Part shown: one piece after another, positions 34,187 to 42,965 of the stretch
How positions within the stretch are numbered: position 1 is the first letter of the stretch
Layout: each line of letters begins with the position of its first letter
From: JAHHLP01 sp041609895
GTDB taxonomy: Bacteria; Bacteroidota; Rhodothermia; Rhodothermales; JABDKH01
Length of the DNA stretch: 63,494 nt
Assembly: GCA_041609895.1 (NCBI GenBank)
Contig: JBFIPX010000001.1
Location: 1 to 63,494, forward strand
Direction: 5' to 3'
Notes under the pieces: generated by a model
The model's input: only the letters and a program-made list of their open reading frames with translations
Databases searched by the model: none
What the model was told of the DNA's origin: nothing
Program-made: the position numbers and the translations under genes

Positions 34187-34355
34187 ACGGTCGTGCAGGC
34201 GATGGCTTCGTACGTCAGGGCGATCGCACTCGTCGGCCACTACAGGCGAGCGGCAGTCAGTGTGGCGGTGCGTCACGCAGTTAAGATATGACGCAACGCA
34301 GGCGAACTGCATGTTCACGACATTTCGTGGAGAGACAGTGGCGCCCTGCTGTCGA

Positions 34356-34952
34356 TCAATTGCTTGCAATGATGAGAGTCGCCGTCGTTGCGACTGCGGC
34401 AGTCAAGATGATGGTGCGGCGGCGTCTCTTGCGCGCAACTCGCCGCGAGCGCAAGAGATTTTCCTGCATCAAAGCCTGCTGCCTTCGATACGACTGCAGT
34501 AAAGCTCCGTAGTGCTCGTGAAGCCGGTCGTATTGGTGCCGCTCGTGGACAAGGTGGGCGATCAGGCGGTCATCGGCGCGGAGGAGATGAGTGGCGTGCA
34601 TTATGCCTTCGGTTGCCGAGGTAGTTTCGGTGGCCGAAGAATCGTGCGGCCCCATTACGGACGGCATCTTGGCGGGCCCGGTGATCGATACTCGCGTGTG
34701 CAGATAACGGATGCGTTGGGTCCAGCGCGAACGCAACAGACTATCAGAGTTTGTGCGCACGGCGAGAAGCAGCTCCTCCGCCAGGTCGATCTCGTTGTGA
34801 AGCGCAGCGACCTGCTGGTCCGCTTGTTGAAGCTCCTCGATGGCCCGCTCGGGCTTGCCAAACCCTCGCTCCTGGGCCAGTCGGTAGCCGAAGACGAGCC
34901 CGGCAATTGCGGCTGCGACGATCAATGCTGCCGGATGCGGCTTGCGTGTCAT
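34356..34952 (-). CDS. membrane protein with central coiled coil, 198 aa
   Basis: The start MTRKPHP has GAGG eight bases upstream. A hydrophobic segment near the N-terminus (about 8-22) and another at the very C-terminus (about 180-196) flank a helical region rich in Glu, Gln, Leu and Arg (IEELQQADQQVAALHNEIDL; later HERHQYDRLHEHYGALLQSY). A basic cluster (SRRVARKRRRR) precedes the second hydrophobic segment. The layout suggests a membrane-tethered coiled coil. It is upstream of ppk on the same strand, 170 bases away, but no functional link is known. Confidence 0.72.
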   Translation of the reverse strand: MTRKPHPAALIVAAAIAGLVFGYRLAQERGFGKPERAIEELQQADQQVAALHNEIDLAEELLLAVRTNSDSLLRSRWTQRIRYLHTRVSITGPAKMPSVMGPHDSSATETTSATEGIMHATHLLRADDRLIAHLVHERHQYDRLHEHYGALLQSYRRQQALMQENLLRSRRVARKRRRRTIILTAAVATTATLIIASN

Positions 34953-35010
34953 CTTGCGATCCTCGTTTGAGTTTAGGACACGCAAGGCGACGGATTCTCT
35001 CTACGGGTGC

Positions 35011-36003
35011 TCAGCCCTGCGAAAGGACTGCGTCGATGCGACTTGTTTCCTCGCCAGAGAACGTCGTGTTTTGAGTTGCTTCCACCGCATCCACAATATG
35101 GGCAACTCGACTGGCTCCGATGAGAGCCGAGGTCACCACCTCGTCTCGAAGCACCCACGATATCGCCATCTGCGCCAACTTCTGGCCGCGCTCGCGGGCG
35201 ATTTCCTGAAGTCGCTCAATAACCCAGATCCGTTCTTCTGTCACATCCTCCTCACGCAGGAACCCGTGTGTTTTTGCGGCTCGAGAGTCCTTCGGTATAC
35301 CGTCCAGATATTTGTCCGTCAACAACCCCTGAGCGAGCGGTGAGAAGCAGATACAACCGATGCCCTCTTTCTTCAGCACGTCGAGGAGCCCGTCCTCAAT
35401 CCATCGATCGAACAGATTGTAATTGGGCTGATGAATCAGACACGGTGTCCCGAGCGATTTCAGGATGTCGGTAGCTTGCCGTGTCTGATCGGGAGAGTAA
35501 GACGATATGCCGGCGTACAGGGCGCGGCCTGTCCTGACGATGTAGTCGAGCGCTCCCATCGTTTCCTCCAGCGGTGTGTCCGGGTCCGCCCGATGGCTAT
35601 AGAAGATATCCACGTAGTCGAGGCCCATTCTCTTGAGGCTCTGATCGCAGCTCGCGACAAGGTACTTCCGCGAGCCCCATTCGCCGTATGGTCCGGGCCA
35701 CATCAGATATCCCGCCTTTGAGGAGATGATGAGCTCGTCGCGATAGCGGGAGAGATCGTTCCGCAAGACACGTCCGAACATCTCCTCGGCGGAGCCGGGA
35801 GGGGGTCCGTAATTGTTCGCGAGGTCAAAATGCGTGATCCCCAGGTCGAATGCGCTGCATATCATTTCGCGACCGGTCTCATAGATGTCGACACCCCCGA
35901 AGTTGTGCCACAGCCCAAGGGACACGGCGGGCAGACGGAGGCCGCTTCTCCCGCAGCGTCTATAGGGTACTGAGTCGTATCGGCTGTCGTCCGCTCTGAA
36001 CAT
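35011..36003 (-). CDS. aldo/keto reductase (YghZ-like), 330 aa
   Basis: The catalytic tetrad is visible: Asp and Tyr in THFDLANNYG, Lys in IISSKAG, and His in FYSHRADP. The pattern YRRCGRSGLRLPAVSLGLWHNFG and GLDYVDIFYSHRADPDTP fits the YghZ/L-glyceraldehyde-3-phosphate reductase subgroup. It reduces aldehydes with NADPH and may detoxify methylglyoxal-like compounds. The ATG at 36003 gives the normal length; the upstream extension is not conserved-looking. No ribosome site is seen. Confidence 0.92.
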   Translation of the reverse strand: MFRADDSRYDSVPYRRCGRSGLRLPAVSLGLWHNFGGVDIYETGREMICSAFDLGITHFDLANNYGPPPGSAEEMFGRVLRNDLSRYRDELIISSKAGYLMWPGPYGEWGSRKYLVASCDQSLKRMGLDYVDIFYSHRADPDTPLEETMGALDYIVRTGRALYAGISSYSPDQTRQATDILKSLGTPCLIHQPNYNLFDRWIEDGLLDVLKKEGIGCICFSPLAQGLLTDKYLDGIPKDSRAAKTHGFLREEDVTEERIWVIERLQEIARERGQKLAQMAISWVLRDEVVTSALIGASRVAHIVDAVEATQNTTFSGEETSRIDAVLSQG

Positions 36004-36104
36004 GAATTGTACCGGCGCGTGGAGTGGTCTGTCTGTGCGCGAAAAGATACAGTCGAACGACGTGTAGCGCGTAGCGGGGTTTGCCTTGCAGGTACGGCGC
36101 ACCG

Positions 36105-36120
36105 TGGGTCAAGTGACCCA
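36105..36120. promoter_or_regulatory. 16-bp palindrome, possible operator
   Basis: TGGGTCA-AG-TGACCCA is a near-perfect dyad about 100 bases upstream of the aldo/keto reductase ATG. It could bind a dimeric regulator of that gene; no promoter elements were identified to confirm this. Confidence 0.35.
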
Positions 36121-36126
36121 AAAGGC

Positions 36127-36160
36127 GAAGCCCGGCGACCCCACCAGCACACCGGGCTTC
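36127..36160 (-). terminator. terminator of the YtxJ/TlpA unit
   Basis: GAAGCCCGG and CCGGGCTTC form a nine-pair stem around a 16-base loop. On the minus strand it is followed by GCCTTTT. It lies about 210 bases after the stop of the TlpA-like gene. Confidence 0.6.
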
Positions 36161-36369
36161 TACACCATCTGTAGAAATGCTAACGCTAAGAAATGTGGCA
36201 GGCCTTTCGACCTGTCGAAGCTCTTCAGGGAGGCGGCGATCATTGTTGCGCTCGACTCATCTTTATGATCGTCCGCTCCTCATATGGAGAGACTTATACA
36301 CGGCGAGAGTATACGGGCGGTGAGCCAATGTCTGTAGGGGGATCCCTTGAAATGATGTAGTGGAAAACC

Positions 36370-36948
36370 TTACAACAGCCGGTTCAGTTCGTCAACCAGC
36401 ACATCCTCATGCAGCCGACCGTTGATACGGCTCACGATTGATCCCTTTCGATCGACAAAGAAGGTCGTAGGAAGGATATAGGCACCTCCGAAATCGCGTG
36501 CCAGATTGCCGCCGCCAAGGATAACCGGGTAATCCACATTGAACCGCTTCAAAAACGGGGTCACAGCCGCAAAACCCTCTCGGTCAAGTGAGACGCCGAC
36601 CACAACAAGCCCCGAATCCCGGTAGGCGGCATAGGTGTCCACGAGGAGCGGTGTCTCGACAATACACGGGGCACACCACGTTGCCCAGAAGTTGACGAGG
36701 ACCACCTTGCCCCGATGCTCCTCCAGAACAAAATCATTGCCGTCGGCCGCACGCGAACGGAGACGAGGGGCCTCTCGGTCAACAATGGGTACCGGTTGTC
36801 CGATTGTCGTGATCTCAGGAGCCGGCACCACGGTCCGGGCGGACACAGGTGCCCCGTCATTGCCTCCGGTCGCTTTGTCGCGGTTCCCGCATCCGATACC
36901 GGTCGCCACGGCCGCAAAAAGGAGCAGGAAGAAGCTGCGTCTAAACAT
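36370..36948 (-). CDS. TlpA/ResA-like thioredoxin-fold lipoprotein, 192 aa
   Basis: A lipoprotein-like signal (TGIGC, Cys20) precedes a linker and a thioredoxin fold. VLVNFWATWCAPC holds the redox pair Cys92/Cys95, and LPTTFFVDRKG has the cis-proline region. Such proteins reduce disulfides in cytochrome c maturation or other periplasmic proteins. The CxxC dipeptide is Ala-Pro, common in the TlpA group. It overlaps the end of the YtxJ-like gene by eight bases, so the two are probably cotranslated. Periplasmic, membrane-anchored. Confidence 0.9.
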   Translation of the reverse strand: MFRRSFFLLLFAAVATGIGCGNRDKATGGNDGAPVSARTVVPAPEITTIGQPVPIVDREAPRLRSRAADGNDFVLEEHRGKVVLVNFWATWCAPCIVETPLLVDTYAAYRDSGLVVVGVSLDREGFAAVTPFLKRFNVDYPVILGGGNLARDFGGAYILPTTFFVDRKGSIVSRINGRLHEDVLVDELNRLL

Positions 36949-37312
36949 TCAGCCGGCGTGATTTGTCCAGTGCTTGCGCCAAAGCCTCGGCAGAGATAGC
37001 CCGATGCGAGGCGTCATAGACGGCACGTCCGTTACTCACGACGATGGCTTGAGGCGATTCATGGCGTACCCCAAAAAGGCGCTCGATCGCGTTCGAGACG
37101 TGCCGGGCTTTTTGTACCACAAGCTTGTAAATCGGAGCCTCCACGTCTGACGCAAACCGAGACACCTCGCGTTGCGCGATGGTGCTCAGACCACAGATGT
37201 CACTGTGCTTATAGATGACTACCGGTTCATTGTGAGAACGCTCGAGAAGCACATCGAGGTGATTCTCGGTTGAAAGATCGTCGAAGTTCGTATTCCGGGT
37301 TCGCCCTGCCAC
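36941..37312 (-). CDS. ytxJ: YtxJ-type monothiol bacilliredoxin, 123 aa
   Basis: The protein shows the YtxJ/BrxC pattern: VVIYKHSDICGLS with a single active cysteine (Cys40), VVQKARHVSNAIERLFGVRHESPQ and a C-terminal helix. The family is linked to bacillithiol systems and removes bacillithiol from protein thiols. Length is normal. The start is GTG. It heads a two-gene unit with the TlpA-like lipoprotein, overlapping it by eight bases. No bacillithiol biosynthesis genes are in this window. Confidence 0.88.
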   Translation of the reverse strand: MAGRTRNTNFDDLSTENHLDVLLERSHNEPVVIYKHSDICGLSTIAQREVSRFASDVEAPIYKLVVQKARHVSNAIERLFGVRHESPQAIVVSNGRAVYDASHRAISAEALAQALDKSRRLNV

Positions 37313-37595
37313 GGTTCGTATCGTGAATTGTCGTTAGGTTTATTGGCTGCTGAGGAAGTTAGGATTCCGTCCCTTGAACGGTAGGCGCTTTGGTCGTTGA
37401 GTGGCCGCCGTCCTACCTGCCGTGATCCTTACGTATCGGCGATATCAACAAAGCCGGTAAGTCCGTCCGAAAGGCGGGTCAACTGCAACCCGAAGAGGGC
37501 ATCTGTGTTTCGCCGTCTGCGACGGCCCTCTGTTGCGGTAGCCGGCGAGTTTGTTACTGCTTTCCCGTTCGACCTTTGTCAATCATTGATTTACC

Positions 37596-39380
37596 ATGTC
37601 CGAATCCACGAAAACAGGAGCGGAGGAAGTCCGCTGGAATCTGCAGGATCTCTACGAGTCGGAGGAGGCACTCCACGCTGCGATGAGGCAGTCGCACGAG
37701 GTAGCAGAAGATTTTCATGCGTCTTTCCATGGTCGGGTCGCGGAACTGGACGCCGGCGAACTGTCCGAAGCGCTGTCTCGATACGAGACGATCGTTGACC
37801 CGATCGGTAGGGCTTACACGTATGCCTATCTGCATTGGGTCACGGACACAAACGACGCCGAGCGTGGCGCACTGTTGCAGCGCGTGAAGGAGGCCTACAC
37901 GGCCACGTCGCAGCTGCTCATCTTTTTTGACCTGGAGTGGTCGCGCGTCGACGACGACCGTGCGGAGCAGCTGCTGGGCTCGGAAGCGCTCGCTCGATTC
38001 CATCATCATCTCGAGTTGCTCATTCGCCGACGAGATCACCTCCTTTCGGAGCCGGAGGAGAAGATCATGTCTGAGCTTGACGTGTCCGGTCGCAGCTCGT
38101 GGAACCGGCTGTTCGACGAAACATTGTCGGCGCTTCGTTTCGAGCTCGACGGTGCGGAGATGACCGAACAGGAGATTCTGTCGAAGCTCCATGAGCCAGA
38201 CAGGGGCCTGCGTAGGCGCGCCGCGCTGTCTCTCACCGACGGTCTGAAGTCGCAAATCAGAACACTGACCTTCATCTCCAACACGCTTCTTTCCGACAAG
38301 AGCATCAAGGACCGGCTGCGCGGATATCCCAACTGGATCTCTAGTCGAAACCTTGACAACGAAGTCGCTGATGAGACCGTCGACGCTTTGGTGGAGGCGG
38401 TGACGTCTCGATACGATCTTGTTCATCGATACTACAAGTTGAAGAAGCAGCTTCTGGGTCTCGACGAGATGTTCGACTATGACCGGTACGCACCGGTTGG
38501 CGAGGCCACGACCCGCTATCTCTGGGACGACGCGCGCGACATCGTCCTGCAGGCTTACCACGGCTTTCATACCGAGATGGGATCGATTGCCGAACGTTTC
38601 TTCGATGGCTGGATCGATGCTGCCGTATCAGAGGGCAAGAGAGGGGGAGCGTTCAGTCACGGCGCCGTACCGAGCACCCATCCCTACATTATGATGAATT
38701 TCACGGGGCGGATTCGGGACGTTCAGACCCTCGCGCATGAACTGGGCCACGGTGTGCATCAGTACCTGTCGAGAGAGCAGGGTATTCTCCACGCCGATAC
38801 GCCGCTGACAACAGCTGAAACGGCATCCGTATTTGGAGAAATGCTCGTTTTCGAGAGGCTGATGCAAAAAGAAGACGACCCGTCAAACAGACTGGCAATG
38901 GTGGTTAGCAAGATCGACGACACGATGGCGACGGTCTTTCGACAGATCGCTATGAACCGATACGAAGAGGCCGTACACACAGAGCGCCGCACTTCGGGTG
39001 AGCTGTCGACCGTCCGATTCTCCGAAATCTGGATCGAGACCCAGCAGCGGATGTTTCGCGGCAGCGTAACCCTCGGTGATCACTATCGATACTGGTGGAG
39101 CTACATCCCTCACTTCTTGCATACGCCGGGATACGTGTATGCGTACGCATTCGGCGAATTGCTCGTACTTGCTCTGCATGAGAAGTACCAGCAGGAGGGG
39201 CCTGGATTCGCCGATCGATACCTTGATCTGCTCCGATCGGGGGGGTCAGACTGGCCCCACGTTCTGGTCGGTCGTCTGGAAGTCGATCTCACCGACCTCG
39301 AATTCTGGAATCGAGGACTCGCGTCGATCGAAAAGCTGATTGATGAGGCCGAAAGTATGGCGTCGGCTCTTGCTATTTAG
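37596..39380 (+). CDS. pepF: oligoendopeptidase F (M3B family)
   Basis: The zinc motif HELGHGVHQ has His381, Glu382 and His385, preceded by FTGRIRDVQTLAHELGHG as usual in M3 peptidases. The N-terminal helical part starts RWNLQDLYESEEAL, typical of PepF. TAETASVFGEM carries the third zinc ligand. The C-terminal end HTPGYVYAYAFGELLVLALH is also family-typical. It cleaves short peptides in the cytoplasm. Length (594 aa) is standard. No ribosome site is seen before the ATG. Confidence 0.95.
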   Translation: MSESTKTGAEEVRWNLQDLYESEEALHAAMRQSHEVAEDFHASFHGRVAELDAGELSEALSRYETIVDPIGRAYTYAYLHWVTDTNDAERGALLQRVKEAYTATSQLLIFFDLEWSRVDDDRAEQLLGSEALARFHHHLELLIRRRDHLLSEPEEKIMSELDVSGRSSWNRLFDETLSALRFELDGAEMTEQEILSKLHEPDRGLRRRAALSLTDGLKSQIRTLTFISNTLLSDKSIKDRLRGYPNWISSRNLDNEVADETVDALVEAVTSRYDLVHRYYKLKKQLLGLDEMFDYDRYAPVGEATTRYLWDDARDIVLQAYHGFHTEMGSIAERFFDGWIDAAVSEGKRGGAFSHGAVPSTHPYIMMNFTGRIRDVQTLAHELGHGVHQYLSREQGILHADTPLTTAETASVFGEMLVFERLMQKEDDPSNRLAMVVSKIDDTMATVFRQIAMNRYEEAVHTERRTSGELSTVRFSEIWIETQQRMFRGSVTLGDHYRYWWSYIPHFLHTPGYVYAYAFGELLVLALHEKYQQEGPGFADRYLDLLRSGGSDWPHVLVGRLEVDLTDLEFWNRGLASIEKLIDEAESMASALAI

Positions 39381-39484
39381 CCAAATGGAAGCTAACTAAT
39401 TTGTAGACCGCGAGCCTGCGTCCACCAAATGTGCGGTCGGTGTTCATTGATCCGGAATCCCACACTGATCAGGAGGTGCGTCAT

Positions 39485-41620
39485 ATGGGTATGTCGCTAC
39501 TGTTTAATCGTTCGATTGCAACTCTTGTTTTCTTACTTCTTGCGGTGCCCACGGCGGCTGGGCAGTTTACTGTGGTGTCGTCCTCACCCGCGCACGGTGA
39601 CACTAACGTTCCGCTCAACGCGACGGTAACGTTGTCGTTCAGCGCGCCTATCGATACGACGGCGGCGTTCGAGGAGACTGATGGTTTCTACCTGGGTGTC
39701 GAAACGATTCCAGAAACCGAGGCGCCCAGCGCGATTACGTTGTCCCCGGACCTCCGGACGTTCAGCGCGGACCTCGTGTTCGAGCCAGATACCAAGTACA
39801 TCGTTTTTCTGACCGGAGCGCGAAGCGAATCCGGCGATCCTCTTGCAGAGCCGTTTGCAGCAACCTTCACGACCGGCAGCTCGCTGCCGACCGGATCGGT
39901 CTCTGGCGCGGTGACAGAAGCACTAACGAAACAGGCTGCAGGAGCAGCCGTGGCCGTTTTTCCGGACGATCCTGTCAACGGACTGTTTGGCAGCGACGAC
40001 GGAAATCCTGCGGGCATCACCGTTGTCGGCTCGGACGGCTCGTACACGATAGACTTCGTGGAGGACGGACCCTATCACGCGATATCGATTCGAGATGGAG
40101 ACCAGGACGGGCTGCTGGATTTTGGCCCGGAGGATCCGTTTGGTTTGTATGATGGTGATGGCGATGGATTGATCGACGCCTTCATGGTCGAAGCCGGCGG
40201 TGCGGTCACAGGAATCGACATTGTGATTACCAGCACCGAGCCCGTAACGGCGCGGGATAATCTTGGAACGGCTCAAACATTGGCGGAATCTTTCTACTCG
40301 GATGCCGCACTCGTAAGTGTTTCCGCCGAGCTGACTGCTACCGGGCGATCCTCATTCTGGATCTATCTTTTCTACAGTTCCTCTTCGGATGCCCACCTCG
40401 CCTTGGTGAATCTTGGCAGCCAGTTTGCGCCCTCGAGTTTCATCGATGATGGAGGAGGTGCCTTCGATATTGTCACGCCGTTGCCGGACGGGTGGTTGGA
40501 TTCCGACGATGTGGCAACCATCGCCAGCGAAAACGGTGGAGCCGACTTTCTCACGCAGTGGGAGGACGTCGAGATCTTCGGTTTGGCGGTCAGTTTCACC
40601 GGTTCCTTTGGAAAACGCGCCGACGCGTCCGGGCAGAAGTCCAGATCCGAGACAGGCTTTGGCTCGTGGCGTCCTGCCACGTTGTCTTTCGGCGGTCATC
40701 CCAAGACTGCTGGCGCGCTGCCGACACCCACGCCTGTCTGGTTCATCAACTATTTTGGATCCAACGTCGGAGGCCCGTTCGGTTTTCTCGACTTCATCAT
40801 CCATGCAGTGACCGGCGAGATAGACCCCCCGTTGGCGTTTTACACCAGTGGTCGCGCAAACCTCGATGCCGCCAACGCTCTTGCAACCTCCTGGAGTTCG
40901 GACGCGGCGCTGGTGCGTGTGGAAAGCGGATTCTCTGGAGTCCACCCGTCGGGACTCTCCAGTGAATGGAATTACACATACTACTCGGCAACTCTGACCA
41001 AGACAGAGCAGGCGGCTGCACGGGTTTTCGTGATGCAGGAGAACGAGGTGGTCAACGAGTTAGACGTCGATGTGGGATCACTCTTTTCGACGGAGGCTCT
41101 GCCGGAATCCTGGGTTGACACGCCATCAATAACAGCCACCGCCGACGCCAACAGCGAGGACGTCCGCGATATGAATCCCAACGCAGTCGTGCGAGCATTC
41201 CTCTCCAAGGGGCTCTTTTCCTGGGATCTCTCACGGCCTGTCTGGCAGTACGACTACTTTGGATCGTCTGAAAGCAAAACGGTCTACGTAAATGCCGTAA
41301 CCGGCGGCGTCATCGTCGGGACAGAAGAGTCAGAGCTTCCGAACGCCCTGTCGCTTGACCAGAATTATCCGAACCCGTTCAACCCGTCGACGACGATCGC
41401 TTACGACCTGCCACTTGCCGGCGGCGTGACGATACGCATCTTCGATGCGCTCGGTCGGCAGGTGAGATTGCTCGTGGACCGGAGCCACACGGCAGGGTCC
41501 TACACCGTCCTGTGGGATGGCCGGGACGATGCCGGCGCGTCAGTCAGCAGCGGCATCTACATCTACAAGATCGAGGCCGGGCAAGAATCGGCGACACGGT
41601 CCATGATTCTGTTGCGGTAG
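39485..41620 (+). CDS. secreted Ig-like protein with T9SS sorting domain, 711 aa
   Basis: AGGAGG nine bases before the ATG at 39485 sets the start. A signal peptide (about 1-27) is followed by an SbsA/Big_5 Ig-like domain (SSSPAHGDTNVPLNATVTLSF and the matching TKYIVFLTGARSESGDPLAE). A repeat of two similar modules of about 150 residues follows (TAQTLAESFYSDAALVSVSAE and ANALATSWSSDAALVRVES), each with a FGS-like strand. The last 80 residues are a T9SS sorting domain (NYPNPFNPST; GIYIYKIEAGQ). Likely a surface or released structural protein; no catalytic motif is seen. Confidence 0.85.
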   Translation: MGMSLLFNRSIATLVFLLLAVPTAAGQFTVVSSSPAHGDTNVPLNATVTLSFSAPIDTTAAFEETDGFYLGVETIPETEAPSAITLSPDLRTFSADLVFEPDTKYIVFLTGARSESGDPLAEPFAATFTTGSSLPTGSVSGAVTEALTKQAAGAAVAVFPDDPVNGLFGSDDGNPAGITVVGSDGSYTIDFVEDGPYHAISIRDGDQDGLLDFGPEDPFGLYDGDGDGLIDAFMVEAGGAVTGIDIVITSTEPVTARDNLGTAQTLAESFYSDAALVSVSAELTATGRSSFWIYLFYSSSSDAHLALVNLGSQFAPSSFIDDGGGAFDIVTPLPDGWLDSDDVATIASENGGADFLTQWEDVEIFGLAVSFTGSFGKRADASGQKSRSETGFGSWRPATLSFGGHPKTAGALPTPTPVWFINYFGSNVGGPFGFLDFIIHAVTGEIDPPLAFYTSGRANLDAANALATSWSSDAALVRVESGFSGVHPSGLSSEWNYTYYSATLTKTEQAAARVFVMQENEVVNELDVDVGSLFSTEALPESWVDTPSITATADANSEDVRDMNPNAVVRAFLSKGLFSWDLSRPVWQYDYFGSSESKTVYVNAVTGGVIVGTEESELPNALSLDQNYPNPFNPSTTIAYDLPLAGGVTIRIFDALGRQVRLLVDRSHTAGSYTVLWDGRDDAGASVSSGIYIYKIEAGQESATRSMILLR

Positions 41621-41752
41621 CTGAGGCACATGTGTGCTGGGAGGGCGGGCGGCATTCCCGGCACACTCATGCGGGTTGCTGGAGTTCTATTCAGCCAACC
41701 GGCTCGCCGAATCAGGCGAGCGCCAGGCGACGGGACCGCCGATCGTCCGAGG

Positions 41753-42949
41753 TCAAAGTATGAGCGAAAGCTGCCCGAGAATCCAGGCGCAGCCTAAAGC
41801 CGCGTAGATGCCCAGAATGTAGCCGAAGACGCCCATCAGCAGGCCGATGGGGGCGAGGGAGGGCACGTACGCAGCCGCAACGACGGGAGCACTCGCTGCT
41901 GCTCCGATATTGGCCATGCTTCCCACGGCCACAAAAAACAACGGGGACTTGATGATCCACGCGGCCAGCGCCAGCATGCCCACGTGTATCAGGATCCAGA
42001 CCACTCCGACAATCAGAAATATCGGGGCGTCCAGAACTGCTGCTACATCAGCCCGTGCACCGATCGAGGTCAGTAGCAAGTACAGGCCGACGTAACCGAC
42101 ACGCGACGCTCCGTACGTCTCCAGCGAACGGATCGGACTGAACGACAGAATAAGTCCGACTGTAACCGCAACCAGTACCGCCCAGGTTGTCTTGGATATC
42201 ACCGATGGTTCGCCGATCGAGGGAAGTTGCTGCCCAATCGCTACGGCGACCACCGTCGCGGCCATCGCGAGGCCAAGGATCATTCCAAGGTGTGTCATGT
42301 CGGCCGGCTTGCGCTCTTGGGCGATCTCTTCCATGTGCGCCTCGGCCCGCTCCATTACGGACGTGTCCGCTCCAATCCACCCATCGAAGCGACGCTGGAA
42401 GGCGCTGAAGAAGATCAGGATGCCCATCCACCCATACCCTACGACGGTGTCGACGACGATAATGGGACCGAGTGCCGCGTCGGGCGCGCCAACACTCTGC
42501 TGTATCGCAACCATATTCGCCGTACCCCCAATCCAGCTGCCGGAAAGGGCGGCAAGACCCTTCCAGGCGTCGGGTGGAAGCCAGCCGTGGAAGATCGAAT
42601 ACGCAATAGGGCCTCCGATCACGATGCCGACCGTCCCGGCGAGCATCATGATCAGCGCGACCCTGCCAAGGCGTAAGACGGCACCCAAATCGATCGTGAT
42701 CATCAACAGAAACAGTGACAATGGCAGCAGATACCGCGACATCCACGAATAGGTGACACTCTCAGCCGGTGTGATCCCCGCCGTAGTCGCGATCATGGGA
42801 ACGAAGTAGGCCCAGATCACCGGGGGCAGGAATTCGAAGAACTTGCTGAACCGAGGCAGGGTGCTGAGCCAGAACACAAAGCCGAGTATGCCGGCAAGGA
42901 ATGCAAAGAGGGCCGTCGGCTCAGTGATGAGCGGGTCTTGAAAAATCAT
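41753..42949 (-). CDS. DUF819 family membrane protein, 398 aa
   Basis: About ten hydrophobic spans in two halves are visible, with family motifs GSWIGGTANMVAIQQ, VVDTVVGYGWMGIL and SMANIGAAASAPVVAAAY. These glycine-rich motifs in the two halves suggest an inverted-repeat transporter fold. The family (YjcL-like) has no firm substrate. The gene starts 16 bases after the stop of a Xaa-Pro peptidase gene and must be cotranscribed with it, so uptake of peptides or proline-containing compounds is a reasonable guess. Confidence 0.88.
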   Translation of the reverse strand: MIFQDPLITEPTALFAFLAGILGFVFWLSTLPRFSKFFEFLPPVIWAYFVPMIATTAGITPAESVTYSWMSRYLLPLSLFLLMITIDLGAVLRLGRVALIMMLAGTVGIVIGGPIAYSIFHGWLPPDAWKGLAALSGSWIGGTANMVAIQQSVGAPDAALGPIIVVDTVVGYGWMGILIFFSAFQRRFDGWIGADTSVMERAEAHMEEIAQERKPADMTHLGMILGLAMAATVVAVAIGQQLPSIGEPSVISKTTWAVLVAVTVGLILSFSPIRSLETYGASRVGYVGLYLLLTSIGARADVAAVLDAPIFLIVGVVWILIHVGMLALAAWIIKSPLFFVAVGSMANIGAAASAPVVAAAYVPSLAPIGLLMGVFGYILGIYAALGCAWILGQLSLIL

Positions 42950-42965
42950 CTTGATGATGTGAGGA

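Larger units (their letters stand above)
36004..36369. other. intergenic region with palindrome, terminator and box
   Basis: Between two minus-strand genes lie a 16-bp palindrome (36105-36120), a terminator (36127-36160), and a GTAGGGGGATCCCTTGAAA box (36334-36352) close to the stop of the TlpA-like gene. No protein gene is supported. Confidence 0.45.

Noticed and set aside
37554..38570. Minus-strand open frame of 338 codons
   Set aside because: It is fully antisense to oligoendopeptidase F, whose family motifs are certain; the frame is open only because of codon bias.
42048..42746. Minus-strand open frame of 232 codons in another frame
   Set aside because: It lies inside the DUF819 gene, whose membrane pattern and motifs are clear.
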